DNA of 64,000 nucleotides from Oscillospiraceae bacterium (GTDB lineage: Bacteria > Bacillota > Clostridia > Oscillospirales > Ruminococcaceae), in NCBI GenBank assembly GCA_015067145.1, contig SVNA01000004.1, forward strand, positions 1 through 64,000. Reading direction: 5' to 3'. The position numbers and the translations under genes are program-made. Positions within the stretch are counted from its first letter, which is position 1. Each line of letters begins with the position of its first letter. This document shows, piece after piece, positions 24,933 through 33,566 of this stretch. Below the pieces are notes generated by a model. It had not been told where the DNA came from and ran no database searches. It was given only the letters and a program-made list of their open reading frames with translations.

Positions 24933-25556
24933 CTATTTTAAGCGGTTTATTTCGTTCTGCAGATTTTCCAGAAATCTGCCCGCGTGGGCGCCGTCCATCT
25001 GTGTGTGATGAAACTGAAATGAAATTGGCAGATAGTATCTGAACAGTTTTTTGCGGTATCTGCCCCATATCATAAACGGATTGTTGAAGATGCCGCTGTT
25101 CATCCCCACAGCGCCATCAATTTCTGTATCAACAATTGCAGATGTGCCGATTACCATACTGTTTTCTGACAGGTCTTGGTCCTGGCAGGTTTCCGCAACC
25201 TGTGCTGTATACTTAAGATAGTCCTGATTGAACTTTTCCATATCATCTGTATACAGAATATCACAGGAACTTACTTCACCCTCTTTGTTTTTCACGATTG
25301 TGTTGACCGCAATTGTGTCATACTGCATCAGCTTTTCGCCAACGGGAAGTATATAGAACTCCTTTACATCTGCGGCTGCTTTGCCGATGCAGTAGTCCAG
25401 CAGCATATTGAATTTAAGGTTTTTCTTTTTTGATATTTTAATAAGATTTGTCACATCAAAAGTTTTAAAAAATGTAACCATCGGATTTGGTGCTTTCATC
25501 CACAATTCGTATGCTGAAGCTCTTGCTGTATCTTTAGGGTTAATTTCTCTTGCCAT
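24933..25556 (-). CDS. CatA-like O-acetyltransferase (chloramphenicol acetyltransferase fold)
   Basis: A 207-residue protein of the CAT family. The C-terminal FQFHHTQMDGAHAGRF carries the catalytic His in the HHxxxDG motif, and FNMLLDYCIGKA and SSCDILYTDD fit the family. Length is close to type A CATs. Start at ATG 25556 with GGAG six bases upstream; the open frame continues further without a ribosome site. Chromosomal Clostridia often carry such genes without proven chloramphenicol resistance, so the acceptor is undetermined. The pairing with a deacetylase-fold protein is notable. Confidence 0.87.
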   Translation of the reverse strand: MAREINPKDTARASAYELWMKAPNPMVTFFKTFDVTNLIKISKKKNLKFNMLLDYCIGKAAADVKEFYILPVGEKLMQYDTIAVNTIVKNKEGEVSSCDILYTDDMEKFNQDYLKYTAQVAETCQDQDLSENSMVIGTSAIVDTEIDGAVGMNSGIFNNPFMIWGRYRKKLFRYYLPISFQFHHTQMDGAHAGRFLENLQNEINRLK

Positions 25557-25625
25557 TGTTTTCTCCGTCAAATTATCATTTAGCTTTTCTTTCTGACAAT
25601 TATACCCTATCGGCACATATATCAC

Positions 25626-25657
25626 AAGAAAAACCACAGCCTTTGCGACTGTGGTTT
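25626..25657 (-). terminator. Terminator after the first M24 peptidase gene
   Basis: 9-bp stem AAACCACAG / CTGTGGTTT, followed on the minus strand by TTCTTG. Confidence 0.75.
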
Positions 25658-25675
25658 CTGTATTATAACTGTATT

Positions 25676-26767
25676 TTAGTTATTTGCAACGATAAGTTCT
25701 TTTGTTGCGTTGTTGAGTGTTTCGTTGCCGTCTTCTGTTACAAGCACGATATCTTCGATACGGATACCGAATTCGCCAACACGGTAGATACCAGGTTCGA
25801 TACTGAATGTCATACCAGGTTCAAGGTACATTGGGTTGGACTGTTTGATGTCCGGTGCCTCGTGGATGGAGAAGCCGATTCCGTGTCCGAGACGTGTTAC
25901 AAATGTTTCGCCGTAGCCGCTTTCGTCGATGATGTCACGGGCTGCTTTGTCTACATCCGGGATAAATGCACCGTTAACTGCTGCGTCAACGCCTGCCTGC
26001 TGAGAACGGAGAACATAGTCATACATCTTTTTCTGTTCTTCTGTTACACCGCCAACAAAGAATGTTCGTGTCATATCTGCACAGAGGCCTTTGTAGATAC
26101 AGCCGAAGTCGCAGAGGAGAACATCCTGTTCCTGAATAACACGTTTGTCATCGTTGTAGTGTGGCAGTGCTGCGTTTTCACCGGAGGCGATGATTGCAAA
26201 GCCAAAGTCTGCACCGCGTTTTGCAAATTCTGCTTTGATAAAGTCAACAACGTCCTTTTCAGTCATGCCAGGTTTTGCATATTTAACGATTTCGTAGTAT
26301 GTTTCGTCTGTGATGCGGCCTGCAATGCGGAGGTTTTCGATTTCTTCGGCTGTTTTGCAGATTCTCATTCTTTCAAGAAGTGGTTTGCCGTTGATGAATT
26401 TAACATCGATATTCTGCATGATATCCAGAATAAGGCATGCACGTTCTGTGCTGTTTACGCCAATTGTTTTGCCGATGAGGCCGTTTTCTTCCAGAGCTTT
26501 CTGCACTGTCGGGAGGAAACCTTCTTTATCGTACCAGCCGTAAACCTTGTTGCCGTCCATATACATGCTGATTTCGTCTTCTGTCAGCTTGTTGCAAACA
26601 TAGAAATATTCGCCTGTAGCTTTGATGAAGAGAGCCTGAAAGCGTTCGCAGATATGTGTTGTGTGGCCGAGGATAAATTCCAGCTCTTCACCCGGTGCAA
26701 TGAGAATTGCGTCTACGTTGTTTTTCTGCAATACTTCGCAGAGTTTTTCTTTATAGAACAGATTCAT
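25676..26767 (-). CDS. M24 family metallopeptidase (Xaa-Pro dipeptidase-like)
   Basis: A 363-residue 'pita-bread' peptidase cleaving N-terminal residues before proline. The N-terminal creatinase-like domain covers about 1-130. Metal ligands are visible in order: Asp in LLCDFGCIYKG, Asp in CADMTRTF, His in RLGHGIGFSIHEAP, Glu in SIEPGIY and Glu in IRIEDIVLV. GGAG precedes the ATG. It probably shares a transcript with the DHH gene 54 bases upstream. A second, longer M24 gene (27801-29054) is close by; the two differ in length and active-site context and are not recent duplicates. Confidence 0.93.
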   Translation of the reverse strand: MNLFYKEKLCEVLQKNNVDAILIAPGEELEFILGHTTHICERFQALFIKATGEYFYVCNKLTEDEISMYMDGNKVYGWYDKEGFLPTVQKALEENGLIGKTIGVNSTERACLILDIMQNIDVKFINGKPLLERMRICKTAEEIENLRIAGRITDETYYEIVKYAKPGMTEKDVVDFIKAEFAKRGADFGFAIIASGENAALPHYNDDKRVIQEQDVLLCDFGCIYKGLCADMTRTFFVGGVTEEQKKMYDYVLRSQQAGVDAAVNGAFIPDVDKAARDIIDESGYGETFVTRLGHGIGFSIHEAPDIKQSNPMYLEPGMTFSIEPGIYRVGEFGIRIEDIVLVTEDGNETLNNATKELIVANN

Positions 26768-26821
26768 AGTAGTTCTCCTTTTCTACTTTTAATTTACAAT
26801 ATCAGAACAGGTTTTGCCTGT

Positions 26822-27688
26822 TTATTTACCAAATGTTTTGATTATATACGGCATGATAAGAGCCGCACGGGAGGCAACACAGTCGTACACGTATTCGTGC
26901 ACCTCGCCGCAGAATTTGAAAAACGCATAGGTTTTCGGCACCGAATAGTCCAGCCAGATGCCCAGAAAGTTGCCGTCAAAGTTTGTCACAAACTCTTTGT
27001 ATTCTGCCAGCAAGGCTGTGTCCATAGCCTCGATATAGCCGCTTTTCATAGCCGCCCAGTGGTATTTATAGCTTTTTACTCCGTTTTCGCTGAAGGCTTT
27101 GACTGGGTCGGACAAATCGGTCGGGATAAAATATTTTCTGAAATACTCATCGTAATCGGTGGTGTAGCCAAGGGCTTTTACCCCGTCACCGTCCTTTTGC
27201 GGCTTGTATCGGCTGCTGCGGCCGAAGACACTGTCCCCCAGCACTGCGTGGAAAATCTGCTCTTTCTGCAGTGATGAGAAATTGTAGCGGTCACGGAACA
27301 TCATATATATGTACAGTGCCGTACAGCAGTAATCGCTTAGCCAGAGGTGCTCAATCTGTCCGCTGGCGGAGTGATGGTCGATTGCAGCGATAGCCCGTTC
27401 CACCTTTTCCACCGACTGCAGCACATCGTTGTGGTCCACAAGCAGAAACTTTTTGCCCGCAAGCTCTGCCTGGGTTATGACAAGAGGTGTGCTGTCGAAA
27501 CAGCTTTCCAGCAGCATTCTTGATGACGGGTCCACAATATCCCCTTTAAAAAACACCCACTGTGCTTTTATGCCGCTGTCGTTCAAGATATCAGCCATAA
27601 TTTTGGCAGACACTATGCTGTCGGCATCGGGGTTGCGGTGGCCTGTGATGTATACGGTATCTATGCCGTCAAAAATGTCAAAATTCAT
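26822..27688 (-). CDS. DHH-family phosphoesterase / class II pyrophosphatase-like protein
   Basis: A 288-residue protein. GHRNPDADSIVSA (residues about 16-28) matches the metal-binding HxNPDxDS motif of family II inorganic pyrophosphatases, followed by LLVDHND and AAIDHHSASG (DHH signature). The C-terminal domain lacks a clear pyrophosphatase SRKK-type ending; KYHWAAMKSGY and FDGNFLGIWLDY are unlike standard PpaC. It may therefore act on another phosphoester. A GAGG site precedes the ATG. It sits between two M24 peptidase genes. Confidence 0.82.
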   Translation of the reverse strand: MNFDIFDGIDTVYITGHRNPDADSIVSAKIMADILNDSGIKAQWVFFKGDIVDPSSRMLLESCFDSTPLVITQAELAGKKFLLVDHNDVLQSVEKVERAIAAIDHHSASGQIEHLWLSDYCCTALYIYMMFRDRYNFSSLQKEQIFHAVLGDSVFGRSSRYKPQKDGDGVKALGYTTDYDEYFRKYFIPTDLSDPVKAFSENGVKSYKYHWAAMKSGYIEAMDTALLAEYKEFVTNFDGNFLGIWLDYSVPKTYAFFKFCGEVHEYVYDCVASRAALIMPYIIKTFGK

Positions 27689-27756
27689 AAAACTGCCTCA
27701 CATCCTGTAATATGCAAAGCGGGACACTGTCCCTTACAAACAAATATACCACAATA

Positions 27757-27790
27757 AAAAAGATGTGACAATGTTTTGTCACATCTTTTT
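27757..27790. terminator. Bidirectional terminator-type hairpin
   Basis: 14-bp perfect stem AAAAAGATGTGACA / TGTCACATCTTTTT; ends the 27801-29054 gene and separates it from the DHH unit. Confidence 0.85.
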
Positions 27791-27800
27791 AGTGTTAAAA

Positions 27801-29054
27801 TTATTTACCTTCTGCCATAACAGCTTCGATTTCTTCGATTGTTCTCGGAACCATATATGTAAGGTTTTCGCAGCCGTCTTCTGTTACCAGGCAGTTGTCT
27901 TCAACACGGAAGCCAATGCCCCATTCTTCAACGTAGATACCGATATCAACGCAGAACATCATGCCTGCTTCGATTGTTTCTGCTTCAACAAGGTCGTGTG
28001 TGTCAAAGCCAACATGATGTGCACCGCCATGCCACATATATTTACCGATTTCGCTGAAGTCTTTTACAAGGCCGATTTTCTTGAGTTCTTCACAGCAGAA
28101 TTCCTTTGCAATTTCATCAACACGGTGCATTGGCATACCAGGTTTGATGATGCTGAACAGGTATTCACTTGTGTTGTAAGCTGCTGTGTAGAGCTGACGC
28201 TGTCTTTCGCTGAACTTGCCGTTGCAAGGGAAGCCACGGGAAACGTCTGTACCCATATAGTCATATCTTGCACCAACGTCGTTGAGAATCATATCGCCGT
28301 CTTTAGCCTGACCTTCACTGCCGTAGTAGTGGATGCAGAAGTTGTTGTCGCCGCAGGAGATGATTGGCGGAAATGCAGGTGTGAGCATACCCCATTTGCT
28401 TGCGAGAGCATAGTCAAACTCTGCACGGTACTGATATTCGTACATACCAGGTTTGCTTGCTTTCATCATTGCAACGATAGCATCCTTTGTTGCCCATGCA
28501 GCTTTACGCATTGCTTCGATTTCGCAAGGCTGTTTGATAACACGCTGTTTACGCATCTGCGGCATAATGTCGATGATGTTGATGGATGGGTTTGACTGTT
28601 TGATTCTGCGTGCAAAGAGAACATCTTCGCTGTCACGGTCTGTTGTCGCATTTTTGTAAAGGTCACATGCAAGATTTTTGATTTTGCCCGCACTGTATCT
28701 TCTTTCAAAGAAGTCTGTGAAAGCTTCTGTGTAGAGAATATCCTTCATTTCAAAACCGGATTTTTCAGCCACTTCTTCAGGGGAGAGACGTGTGCCTGTC
28801 CAGCGTTCAACCATCAGATTTTTAGGCTGGATAAAAATTTTTTCTTCCACTTTGCCTTTATCCTTGAATGCAGCAAGGATAAATTCTTTTCTGTCCACAC
28901 CTGTGAGGTACACAAAGTTTCTGTTTGCAAAGAACGGATAGAATTCGTCTGCTGTTTTGATAACCTCTTTGCCTGAGAATGTCACCAGCATTGTGCCATC
29001 CGGCAAAGAAGCATAGAGTTTTTCTCTGTTGCCTTTGTAGAATGTATTAACCAT
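27801..29054 (-). CDS. Aminopeptidase P family (M24B) Xaa-Pro aminopeptidase
   Basis: A 417-residue cytosolic aminopeptidase. The N-terminal AMP_N domain (FANRNFVYLTGVDRKEFIL) is followed by the catalytic domain with metal ligands Asp (LNDVGARYDYM), Asp (GTDVSRGFP), His (HGGAHHVGFDTHD), Glu (GIYVEEWG region) and Glu (GFRVEDNCLV). Length is typical of clostridial PepP. AGGAGG lies upstream of the ATG. Codon use is biased (CTT, GTT, ACA), as in the strongly expressed genes here, which also produces long antisense shadow frames. Confidence 0.93.
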   Translation of the reverse strand: MVNTFYKGNREKLYASLPDGTMLVTFSGKEVIKTADEFYPFFANRNFVYLTGVDRKEFILAAFKDKGKVEEKIFIQPKNLMVERWTGTRLSPEEVAEKSGFEMKDILYTEAFTDFFERRYSAGKIKNLACDLYKNATTDRDSEDVLFARRIKQSNPSINIIDIMPQMRKQRVIKQPCEIEAMRKAAWATKDAIVAMMKASKPGMYEYQYRAEFDYALASKWGMLTPAFPPIISCGDNNFCIHYYGSEGQAKDGDMILNDVGARYDYMGTDVSRGFPCNGKFSERQRQLYTAAYNTSEYLFSIIKPGMPMHRVDEIAKEFCCEELKKIGLVKDFSEIGKYMWHGGAHHVGFDTHDLVEAETIEAGMMFCVDIGIYVEEWGIGFRVEDNCLVTEDGCENLTYMVPRTIEEIEAVMAEGK

Positions 29055-29186
29055 AACAATTACAACCTCCTGTGAAAATATATATCATTACTTTAAATAT
29101 ATATTTATTTTAAATACTTATCAACAACTATTCGATAATTGAATAAAAATATTCTTATTGGAATAAAATTCTGAAATCCGGATAAA

Positions 29187-29219
29187 CAAAAAAACGGCAC
29201 CGGGTTTTATTCCGGTACC
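29187..29219 (-). terminator. Terminator after the MFS gene
   Basis: Stem GGTACCGG / CCGGTGCC followed on the minus strand by GTTTTTTTG. The 29055-29186 interval is AT-rich and holds no gene. Confidence 0.85.
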
Positions 29220-29229
29220 ATATTTTGAA

Positions 29230-30393
29230 TCAGATATTTGTTTTGCCGAGCTTTTTAAGACCCACCGCAAAGATTGCACAGCCCGCAAAGGCAAAGATAC
29301 TCAGCCATGCAAGGGCTGCACCTGCAGGGATAAAGGTTGTGAGCACACCGCAGATGGCAAGGCCGACAATCTGTGATACAATCTGTCCGCAGGTGTTGCT
29401 TACCAGCTGGGCTGTTGCCGCATATTCCCTTGGGGTAATCTGGTCAACATAGCTCTGTACACCGGGCAGAGACAGTGAGAAACAGCCCGCCTGTGTAACA
29501 GAAGCAAGCAGTGCAAAGGTTACATTGCCTGAAAGGCCGATTGCAAGGTTTTTAACACCATACATAAAGAAAGCAACTATCAGCAGTTTTTCTGCACCGA
29601 ATTTCTTTTCCAGCTTTTTATAAAAAGGCATTGTGAGAAATTCCACACCTGCAAGGATGAACAGTGCCATACCGACATCACCTGCTGTGCCCCCAAGCTG
29701 ACGGATGTGGATTGCGTAGTAACTGGTTGCCGCACCTGTTGGCAGCACTGCAAGAGCATAGCAGATAACCATCAGCACAAAGCGTCTGTTTTTGAGCAGT
29801 TCTCTGAAGATAACTGCAAAATTGCCCTCATCCTTTTGTTTTTCACTTACCCGTGGATTTGGGCAGAGCATCGCTATAGGAATAAGCACAACTGTGCTTA
29901 CCGCCATGGCAATCGGCAGGGAAACTGCACCGAAAGCGTCGAACAGCTGGCCGTACACACCTGCTGTCACAGCGTAGGCAAGACTGCCGATGGAACGCAC
30001 AGCACCAAAATTCACACCCAGTTTTTCACAGTCCAGCTTGGAGAGCCAGCCCTCGCTGAAGCCATACATTGCGTTGATGGTTGCACCGATGAGAATGCTG
30101 CAGAATACCAGCTGAACAGTGCCGTTTAAAAAGTACAGCCATGTATACGCCAGCACAGTGAGTACACTGCAGACAGACAGTATTGTTTTTGCCTTGCCTG
30201 TCTTATCGCATAGAAAACCCATAAGCGGCTGAACAAATGCTGCTGTGAGGGATATGAGACAGGTAAAAATTGCAGTTTCGTTGGCTGCAACACCCTTCTG
30301 CTCCAGTATTACCACAAAAAAGCCCGGACCTATGGCCCACATTGCATAATATGGGATGAGCAGGGCAGAAAATTTAAGTCCTACGTTTTTCAT
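29230..30393 (-). CDS. MFS transporter (sugar-symporter-like subfamily)
   Basis: A 387-residue 12-segment carrier. The loop 2-3 signature reads GFLCDKTGKAK (G-x3-D-x2-G-x-[RK]). YGFSEGWLSKLDCEKLGVNFGAVRSIGSLAYA resembles the MFS_1_like subgroup (LacY and phenylpropionate-transporter relatives). AGAGG lies just before the ATG. It stands alone, so substrate and direction are not known. Confidence 0.88.
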   Translation of the reverse strand: MKNVGLKFSALLIPYYAMWAIGPGFFVVILEQKGVAANETAIFTCLISLTAAFVQPLMGFLCDKTGKAKTILSVCSVLTVLAYTWLYFLNGTVQLVFCSILIGATINAMYGFSEGWLSKLDCEKLGVNFGAVRSIGSLAYAVTAGVYGQLFDAFGAVSLPIAMAVSTVVLIPIAMLCPNPRVSEKQKDEGNFAVIFRELLKNRRFVLMVICYALAVLPTGAATSYYAIHIRQLGGTAGDVGMALFILAGVEFLTMPFYKKLEKKFGAEKLLIVAFFMYGVKNLAIGLSGNVTFALLASVTQAGCFSLSLPGVQSYVDQITPREYAATAQLVSNTCGQIVSQIVGLAICGVLTTFIPAGAALAWLSIFAFAGCAIFAVGLKKLGKTNI

Positions 30394-30549
30394 CTTTTCC
30401 TCTTTTTATATCTTATAATTATTCACATTATATCAAAAATCAAGCACAACCTATTATAATACAGCGATTGTTATTTTACAATCGGATTTTATCAATAATA
30501 TATACAAAATTTGATGGAAAACCAAAGCAATATTCTATACTGCACTCTA

Positions 30550-30578
30550 TTGACTTTTGGCATGAAAAGTATTAAATT
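30550..30578 (+). promoter_or_regulatory. Promoter of the MATE gene
   Basis: TTGACT (30550-30555), 17 bases, TAAATT (30573-30578), leaving a leader of about 90 bases. Confidence 0.7.
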
Positions 30579-30603
30579 CAAGGTATAAGATAAATTGTAT
30601 CCA

Positions 30604-30643
30604 AGCCTTTGCCGTAACATTTTTTCGGCAACGGCTCTTTATT
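30604..30643 (+). promoter_or_regulatory. Hairpin in the MATE leader
   Basis: AGCC/GGCT (30604-30607 with 30633-30636) and GCCG/CGGC (30611-30614 with 30626-30629) stack around a small internal loop, followed by CTTTATTT. Possible attenuator. Confidence 0.5.
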
Positions 30644-30673
30644 TACAGAAATTTCTCACTTTTGGGAGGATTT

Positions 30674-32035
30674 ATGGAACAAAATAAAATTCTCGAAGGC
30701 AGCTTATACAAAAATATAATGCTCTTCTTCCTGCCTATATGGTTTGGCACGTTTTTTCAGCAGCTGTACAACACAGTGGATGCTGTTATCGTGGGCAACT
30801 TTGTGGGCAAGGCGGCTCTTGCAGCAGTTGGCGGCCCTACGGGCACCATCATCAACCTGCTGGTAAACTTTTTTGTTGGTGTTTCCAGCGGTGCAGGCGT
30901 TGTAATTGCCATGTACTACGGCAGCCGCAATGTTGAAAAAACAGATACCGCAATCCACACTGCAGTGGCAATCTCCATCACCGGCGGCCTTATCCTTATG
31001 GCAATCGGCATTCCGTTCTCCCCAAAATTCCTTGAATGGATGGGCACACCTGCCGATATTCTGGAACAGGCAACCATTTATATCAGAATCTACTTCTGCG
31101 GTGCGGTGTTCAACCTTATATACAACATCGGCAGCGGTATACTGCGTGCTATGGGTGACAGCAAAAAACCGCTGTACTTCCTTATTGTAGCAAGTATTGT
31201 AAACATCATCCTTGACGTTGTTTTTGTTGTTGTTCTCAAAATGGGTGTTGCGGGGGTTGGTCTTGCAACAATCATCGCCCAGTTCTCCAGTGCAATGCTG
31301 GTGCTTGCCACACTGAAAAGAATGCCGGAAGATATCGCACTTACCTGGAACAAGGTCAAGCTCAACGGCAGCATGTGCGGAGAAATCTTCAGAATCGGTA
31401 TTCCGAACGGCATACAGTCCATCGCATTTTCCATCTCCAACATTGCAATTATGTCCAGCATCAACGCATTCGGCACAGACACCGTTGCTGCATGGACAGC
31501 ATTCGGCAAGATTGATGCCATGTTCTGGATGACTGTTGGTTCCTTTGGTATTGCAACAACAACCTTTGTCGGCCAGAACTTTGGTGCCAGAAACTTTGAC
31601 AGGGTACGCAAATCTGTACGTGCCTGCAACCTGCTGAGCGTTATTGCAGCGGTTATGCTGACATGTATAATGCTCACCTGCTATCCGTTCCTCTACCGAA
31701 TCTTTACACAGGATGCCGCAGTTATCGAAATCGGTGCAACAATGGTAAAGGTTATGGTTCCGCTCTACTTCACCTTTGTATTCATAGAAAACTTCTCCGG
31801 TGCTATGCGTGGTGTGGGGCACAGTATTGCCCCGACAATCCTTACAATTATGGGCATCTGCGTGTTCCGTGTTTTCTGGGTTGCCGTTGTTCTGCCAATG
31901 AACAATACCCTTATCACAGCAATTATCAGCTACCCTATCTCCTGGAGCCTTACAGCGATAATCTTTACTGTTTACTATCTGTCAGGTGTATGGTTTAAAA
32001 AGAGCGTTAAAAAGAGATACGGAGAAACAATTTAA
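30674..32035 (+). CDS. MATE family efflux transporter
   Basis: A 453-residue, 12-segment multidrug/toxin extrusion carrier driven by Na+ or H+. MATE signatures include LPIWFGTFFQQLYNTVDAVIVGNFVG near the N-terminus, NIGSGILRAMGDSKKPLYFL, and the symmetric second half ENFSGAMRGVGHSIAPTILTIMG. Start at ATG 30674 with GGGAGG four bases upstream. It has its own promoter, a structured leader and a terminator. The substrate cannot be inferred. Confidence 0.94.
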   Translation: MEQNKILEGSLYKNIMLFFLPIWFGTFFQQLYNTVDAVIVGNFVGKAALAAVGGPTGTIINLLVNFFVGVSSGAGVVIAMYYGSRNVEKTDTAIHTAVAISITGGLILMAIGIPFSPKFLEWMGTPADILEQATIYIRIYFCGAVFNLIYNIGSGILRAMGDSKKPLYFLIVASIVNIILDVVFVVVLKMGVAGVGLATIIAQFSSAMLVLATLKRMPEDIALTWNKVKLNGSMCGEIFRIGIPNGIQSIAFSISNIAIMSSINAFGTDTVAAWTAFGKIDAMFWMTVGSFGIATTTFVGQNFGARNFDRVRKSVRACNLLSVIAAVMLTCIMLTCYPFLYRIFTQDAAVIEIGATMVKVMVPLYFTFVFIENFSGAMRGVGHSIAPTILTIMGICVFRVFWVAVVLPMNNTLITAIISYPISWSLTAIIFTVYYLSGVWFKKSVKKRYGETI

Positions 32036-32049
32036 AACAATAAATAAAG

Positions 32050-32088
32050 ACGGTCACAGAGACAATGTTCTGTGACCGTTAATTTTTT
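32050..32088. terminator. Terminator between MATE and ECF S-component genes
   Basis: 11-bp stem ACGGTCACAGA / TCTGTGACCGT followed by TAATTTTTT on the plus strand; on the minus strand CTTTATTTATT follows. Confidence 0.85.
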
Positions 32089-32596
32089 ATTTGTTTTTGC
32101 TCACAATACTGTCCATAACCCTGCGTACAGGTTTATACAGCAGCAGCATAATGAGAAAGTTGGAGGGGCCGTGGATAAGGTCAAACGGTATGCCCGCAAT
32201 CCACCAGTTGAACATCATGGCAGGGCCGCCGATAAACAGATACGGGATTGAGCATAATGCACCGAAAAACAGCCCGAAAACCCCTGAAATAATGCTGTAG
32301 AGCAGCACCGAGTCCTTCTTTCTCACCAGCCAGGTGATGAATGCCAGCAGCGGCCAGGCATAGAGGTACATCACCCACCAGATGCCAAATCCGTAGATAC
32401 AGCCTTCGATAAGGGTAAATGCAGGTACAACCAGCAGCATTTTTTTGCCGAGCACAAGGGTAAAAAGCATAACAAAGAAGGAGGTAACCTCAATATTAGG
32501 CAACCCCTGCATAACCAGCTTGCAGGCTTCTATTATCGCAACCGCCATACCCATAAAGGCAACGTCGCGGGCAGATAGCTTTTTAGTGTCTGTCAA
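32087..32596 (-). CDS. ECF transporter S component, probably for cobalamin
   Basis: A 169-residue membrane protein with five or six hydrophobic segments and the small S-component form (ARDVAFMGMAVAIIEACKLVMQGLPNIEV at the N-terminus). It starts at TTG 32596 with AAGGGTGAT six bases upstream, 12 bases after the DUF4430 stop codon. Because the unit is preceded by a cobalamin riboswitch, vitamin B12 or a corrinoid is the likely substrate (CbrT-like). No ECF A or T subunits are nearby; it presumably uses the shared module encoded elsewhere, as ThiT does. Confidence 0.85.
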   Translation of the reverse strand: MTDTKKLSARDVAFMGMAVAIIEACKLVMQGLPNIEVTSFFVMLFTLVLGKKMLLVVPAFTLIEGCIYGFGIWWVMYLYAWPLLAFITWLVRKKDSVLLYSIISGVFGLFFGALCSIPYLFIGGPAMMFNWWIAGIPFDLIHGPSNFLIMLLLYKPVRRVMDSIVSKNK

Positions 32597-32608
32597 AATA
32601 AATCACCC

Positions 32609-33007
32609 TTAACCGATAGTGTAAACCAGCTGGAATACGTCGCCGTCATTTACAACCTGTTCGCTGGCACCGTACATACCATATTCGCCGTTGACCATAA
32701 TGGACCAGTACGCCTTGTCAACCTCGTATCTTGCTTCTTCGCCGTTTACAGCCATAATTGTCATGCCGTATGGGCCTTCTTCGTTTGTGATTTCAAGGCC
32801 TTCTGTCTCTGCAAATGCCTGTTCGAGATATTCAGCATCGGTGGAGATGTTGTAGGTTGTTGTCTCCTGTGCAGCGTTTACAACCTCGATTGTAATGTTT
32901 TTTGAGCCTTCTGTTGCTTTTGGTGCGTAGGTTCTGTATGCAAAGATGAATACAGATACCACCGCTACCAGTGCAAGGAGCGTTAAAAACAGATTTTTTC
33001 TTTTCAT
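32609..33007 (-). CDS. DUF4430 membrane-anchored protein (transcobalamin-like C-terminal domain)
   Basis: A 132-residue extracytoplasmic protein: a single N-terminal anchor (LFLTLLALVAVVSVFIFAY) without a lipobox, then a DUF4430 domain (GMTIMAVNGEEARYEVDKAYW, VNGEYGMYGASEQVVNDGDVFQLVYT). DUF4430 resembles the small beta domain of intrinsic factor and transcobalamin, which cap bound vitamin B12. AAAGGA precedes the ATG. The cobalamin riboswitch upstream and the ECF S component downstream argue that it helps capture a corrinoid at the cell surface. Confidence 0.88.
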   Translation of the reverse strand: MKRKNLFLTLLALVAVVSVFIFAYRTYAPKATEGSKNITIEVVNAAQETTTYNISTDAEYLEQAFAETEGLEITNEEGPYGMTIMAVNGEEARYEVDKAYWSIMVNGEYGMYGASEQVVNDGDVFQLVYTIG

Positions 33008-33069
33008 TTTGTTTTTCCTTTCTTTATCTTCTGTTTTTCATCAGAAATTAAAGGTAAAACAGCTTTCAT

Positions 33070-33105
33070 CAAAAAACAAAACCCCTTACCTTTGGGTAAG
33101 AGGTT
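33070..33105 (-). terminator. Expression-platform terminator of the cobalamin riboswitch
   Basis: Minus strand AACCTCTTACC pairs with GGTAAGGGGTT around CAAA, followed by TTGTTTTTT. It lies between the aptamer and the DUF4430 gene. Confidence 0.8.
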
Positions 33106-33189
33106 ATATGACATTACAGGCCTCAGAATCCATTTACGGCTTTGAGGGATATTATGTACCAACCAATTACTCGTGGTTTTACATTGCTC

Positions 33190-33355
33190 ATTACAGGCAG
33201 GTCTTCTGACTTAAGCTTCATCGCACTGCCCGTCTTCCCAGGTTGTAAACCCAGTGACACTGTGGACAGCACTCCCCTTTTACAGCGGCGAGTACGTTCA
33301 GGATTTGCACCTGATTCCCTTTTCACCGAAAAATTATTCGGCACCTGTAACGGAT
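33190..33355 (-). promoter_or_regulatory. Cobalamin riboswitch
   Basis: The minus strand shows the conserved blocks of the B12 aptamer: ACAGGTGCC at the 5' side, GGGAATCAGGTGCAAATCC, CGCCGCTGTAA (part of the B12 box), GTCACTGG, and AAGTCAGAAGACCTGCCTGT at the 3' side pairing back to the start. It should repress the DUF4430-ECF S genes when adenosylcobalamin is abundant. Short reading frames across it are not genes. Confidence 0.95.
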
Positions 33356-33375
33356 ATTAACTTCTGATTATCTTC

Positions 33376-33404
33376 AATATATCACAACAAAAAGGCAAAA
33401 TCAA
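33376..33404 (-). promoter_or_regulatory. Promoter of the cobalamin riboswitch transcript
   Basis: Minus-strand TTGATT (33399-33404), 17 bases, TATATT (33376-33381). Confidence 0.7.
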
Positions 33405-33488
33405 TATAAACACCAAAAACGGCTATACTATTTAATAATATATACAATAAATTACCGTTATATTCTACATATAAAATGCCGTATTTAT

Positions 33489-33517
33489 TTGAATTATCAG
33501 TACATAAATGGTATGAT
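33489..33517 (+). promoter_or_regulatory. Promoter of the hydroxyacid oxidase-family gene
   Basis: TTGAAT (33489-33494), 17 bases, TATGAT (33512-33517), about 50 bases before the ATG. Confidence 0.65.
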
Positions 33518-33566
33518 ATATAATAGATAATAATGGCGTTCTGCCATCAAAAAAGAGGTGCATTTT

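Noticed and set aside
24933-25556. Bona fide chloramphenicol resistance gene
   Set aside because: The fold and catalytic His are present, but chromosomal CatA-like proteins often act on other acceptors and no mobile element is nearby.
25550-27274. 574-codon plus-strand frame over the M24 and DHH genes
   Set aside because: Antisense to two clear enzymes and low-complexity in composition (Cys, Phe, Val); no ribosome site.
33123-33360. Short frames across the 33.1-33.4 kb interval
   Set aside because: The stretch is a cobalamin riboswitch; conserved RNA blocks explain it fully.
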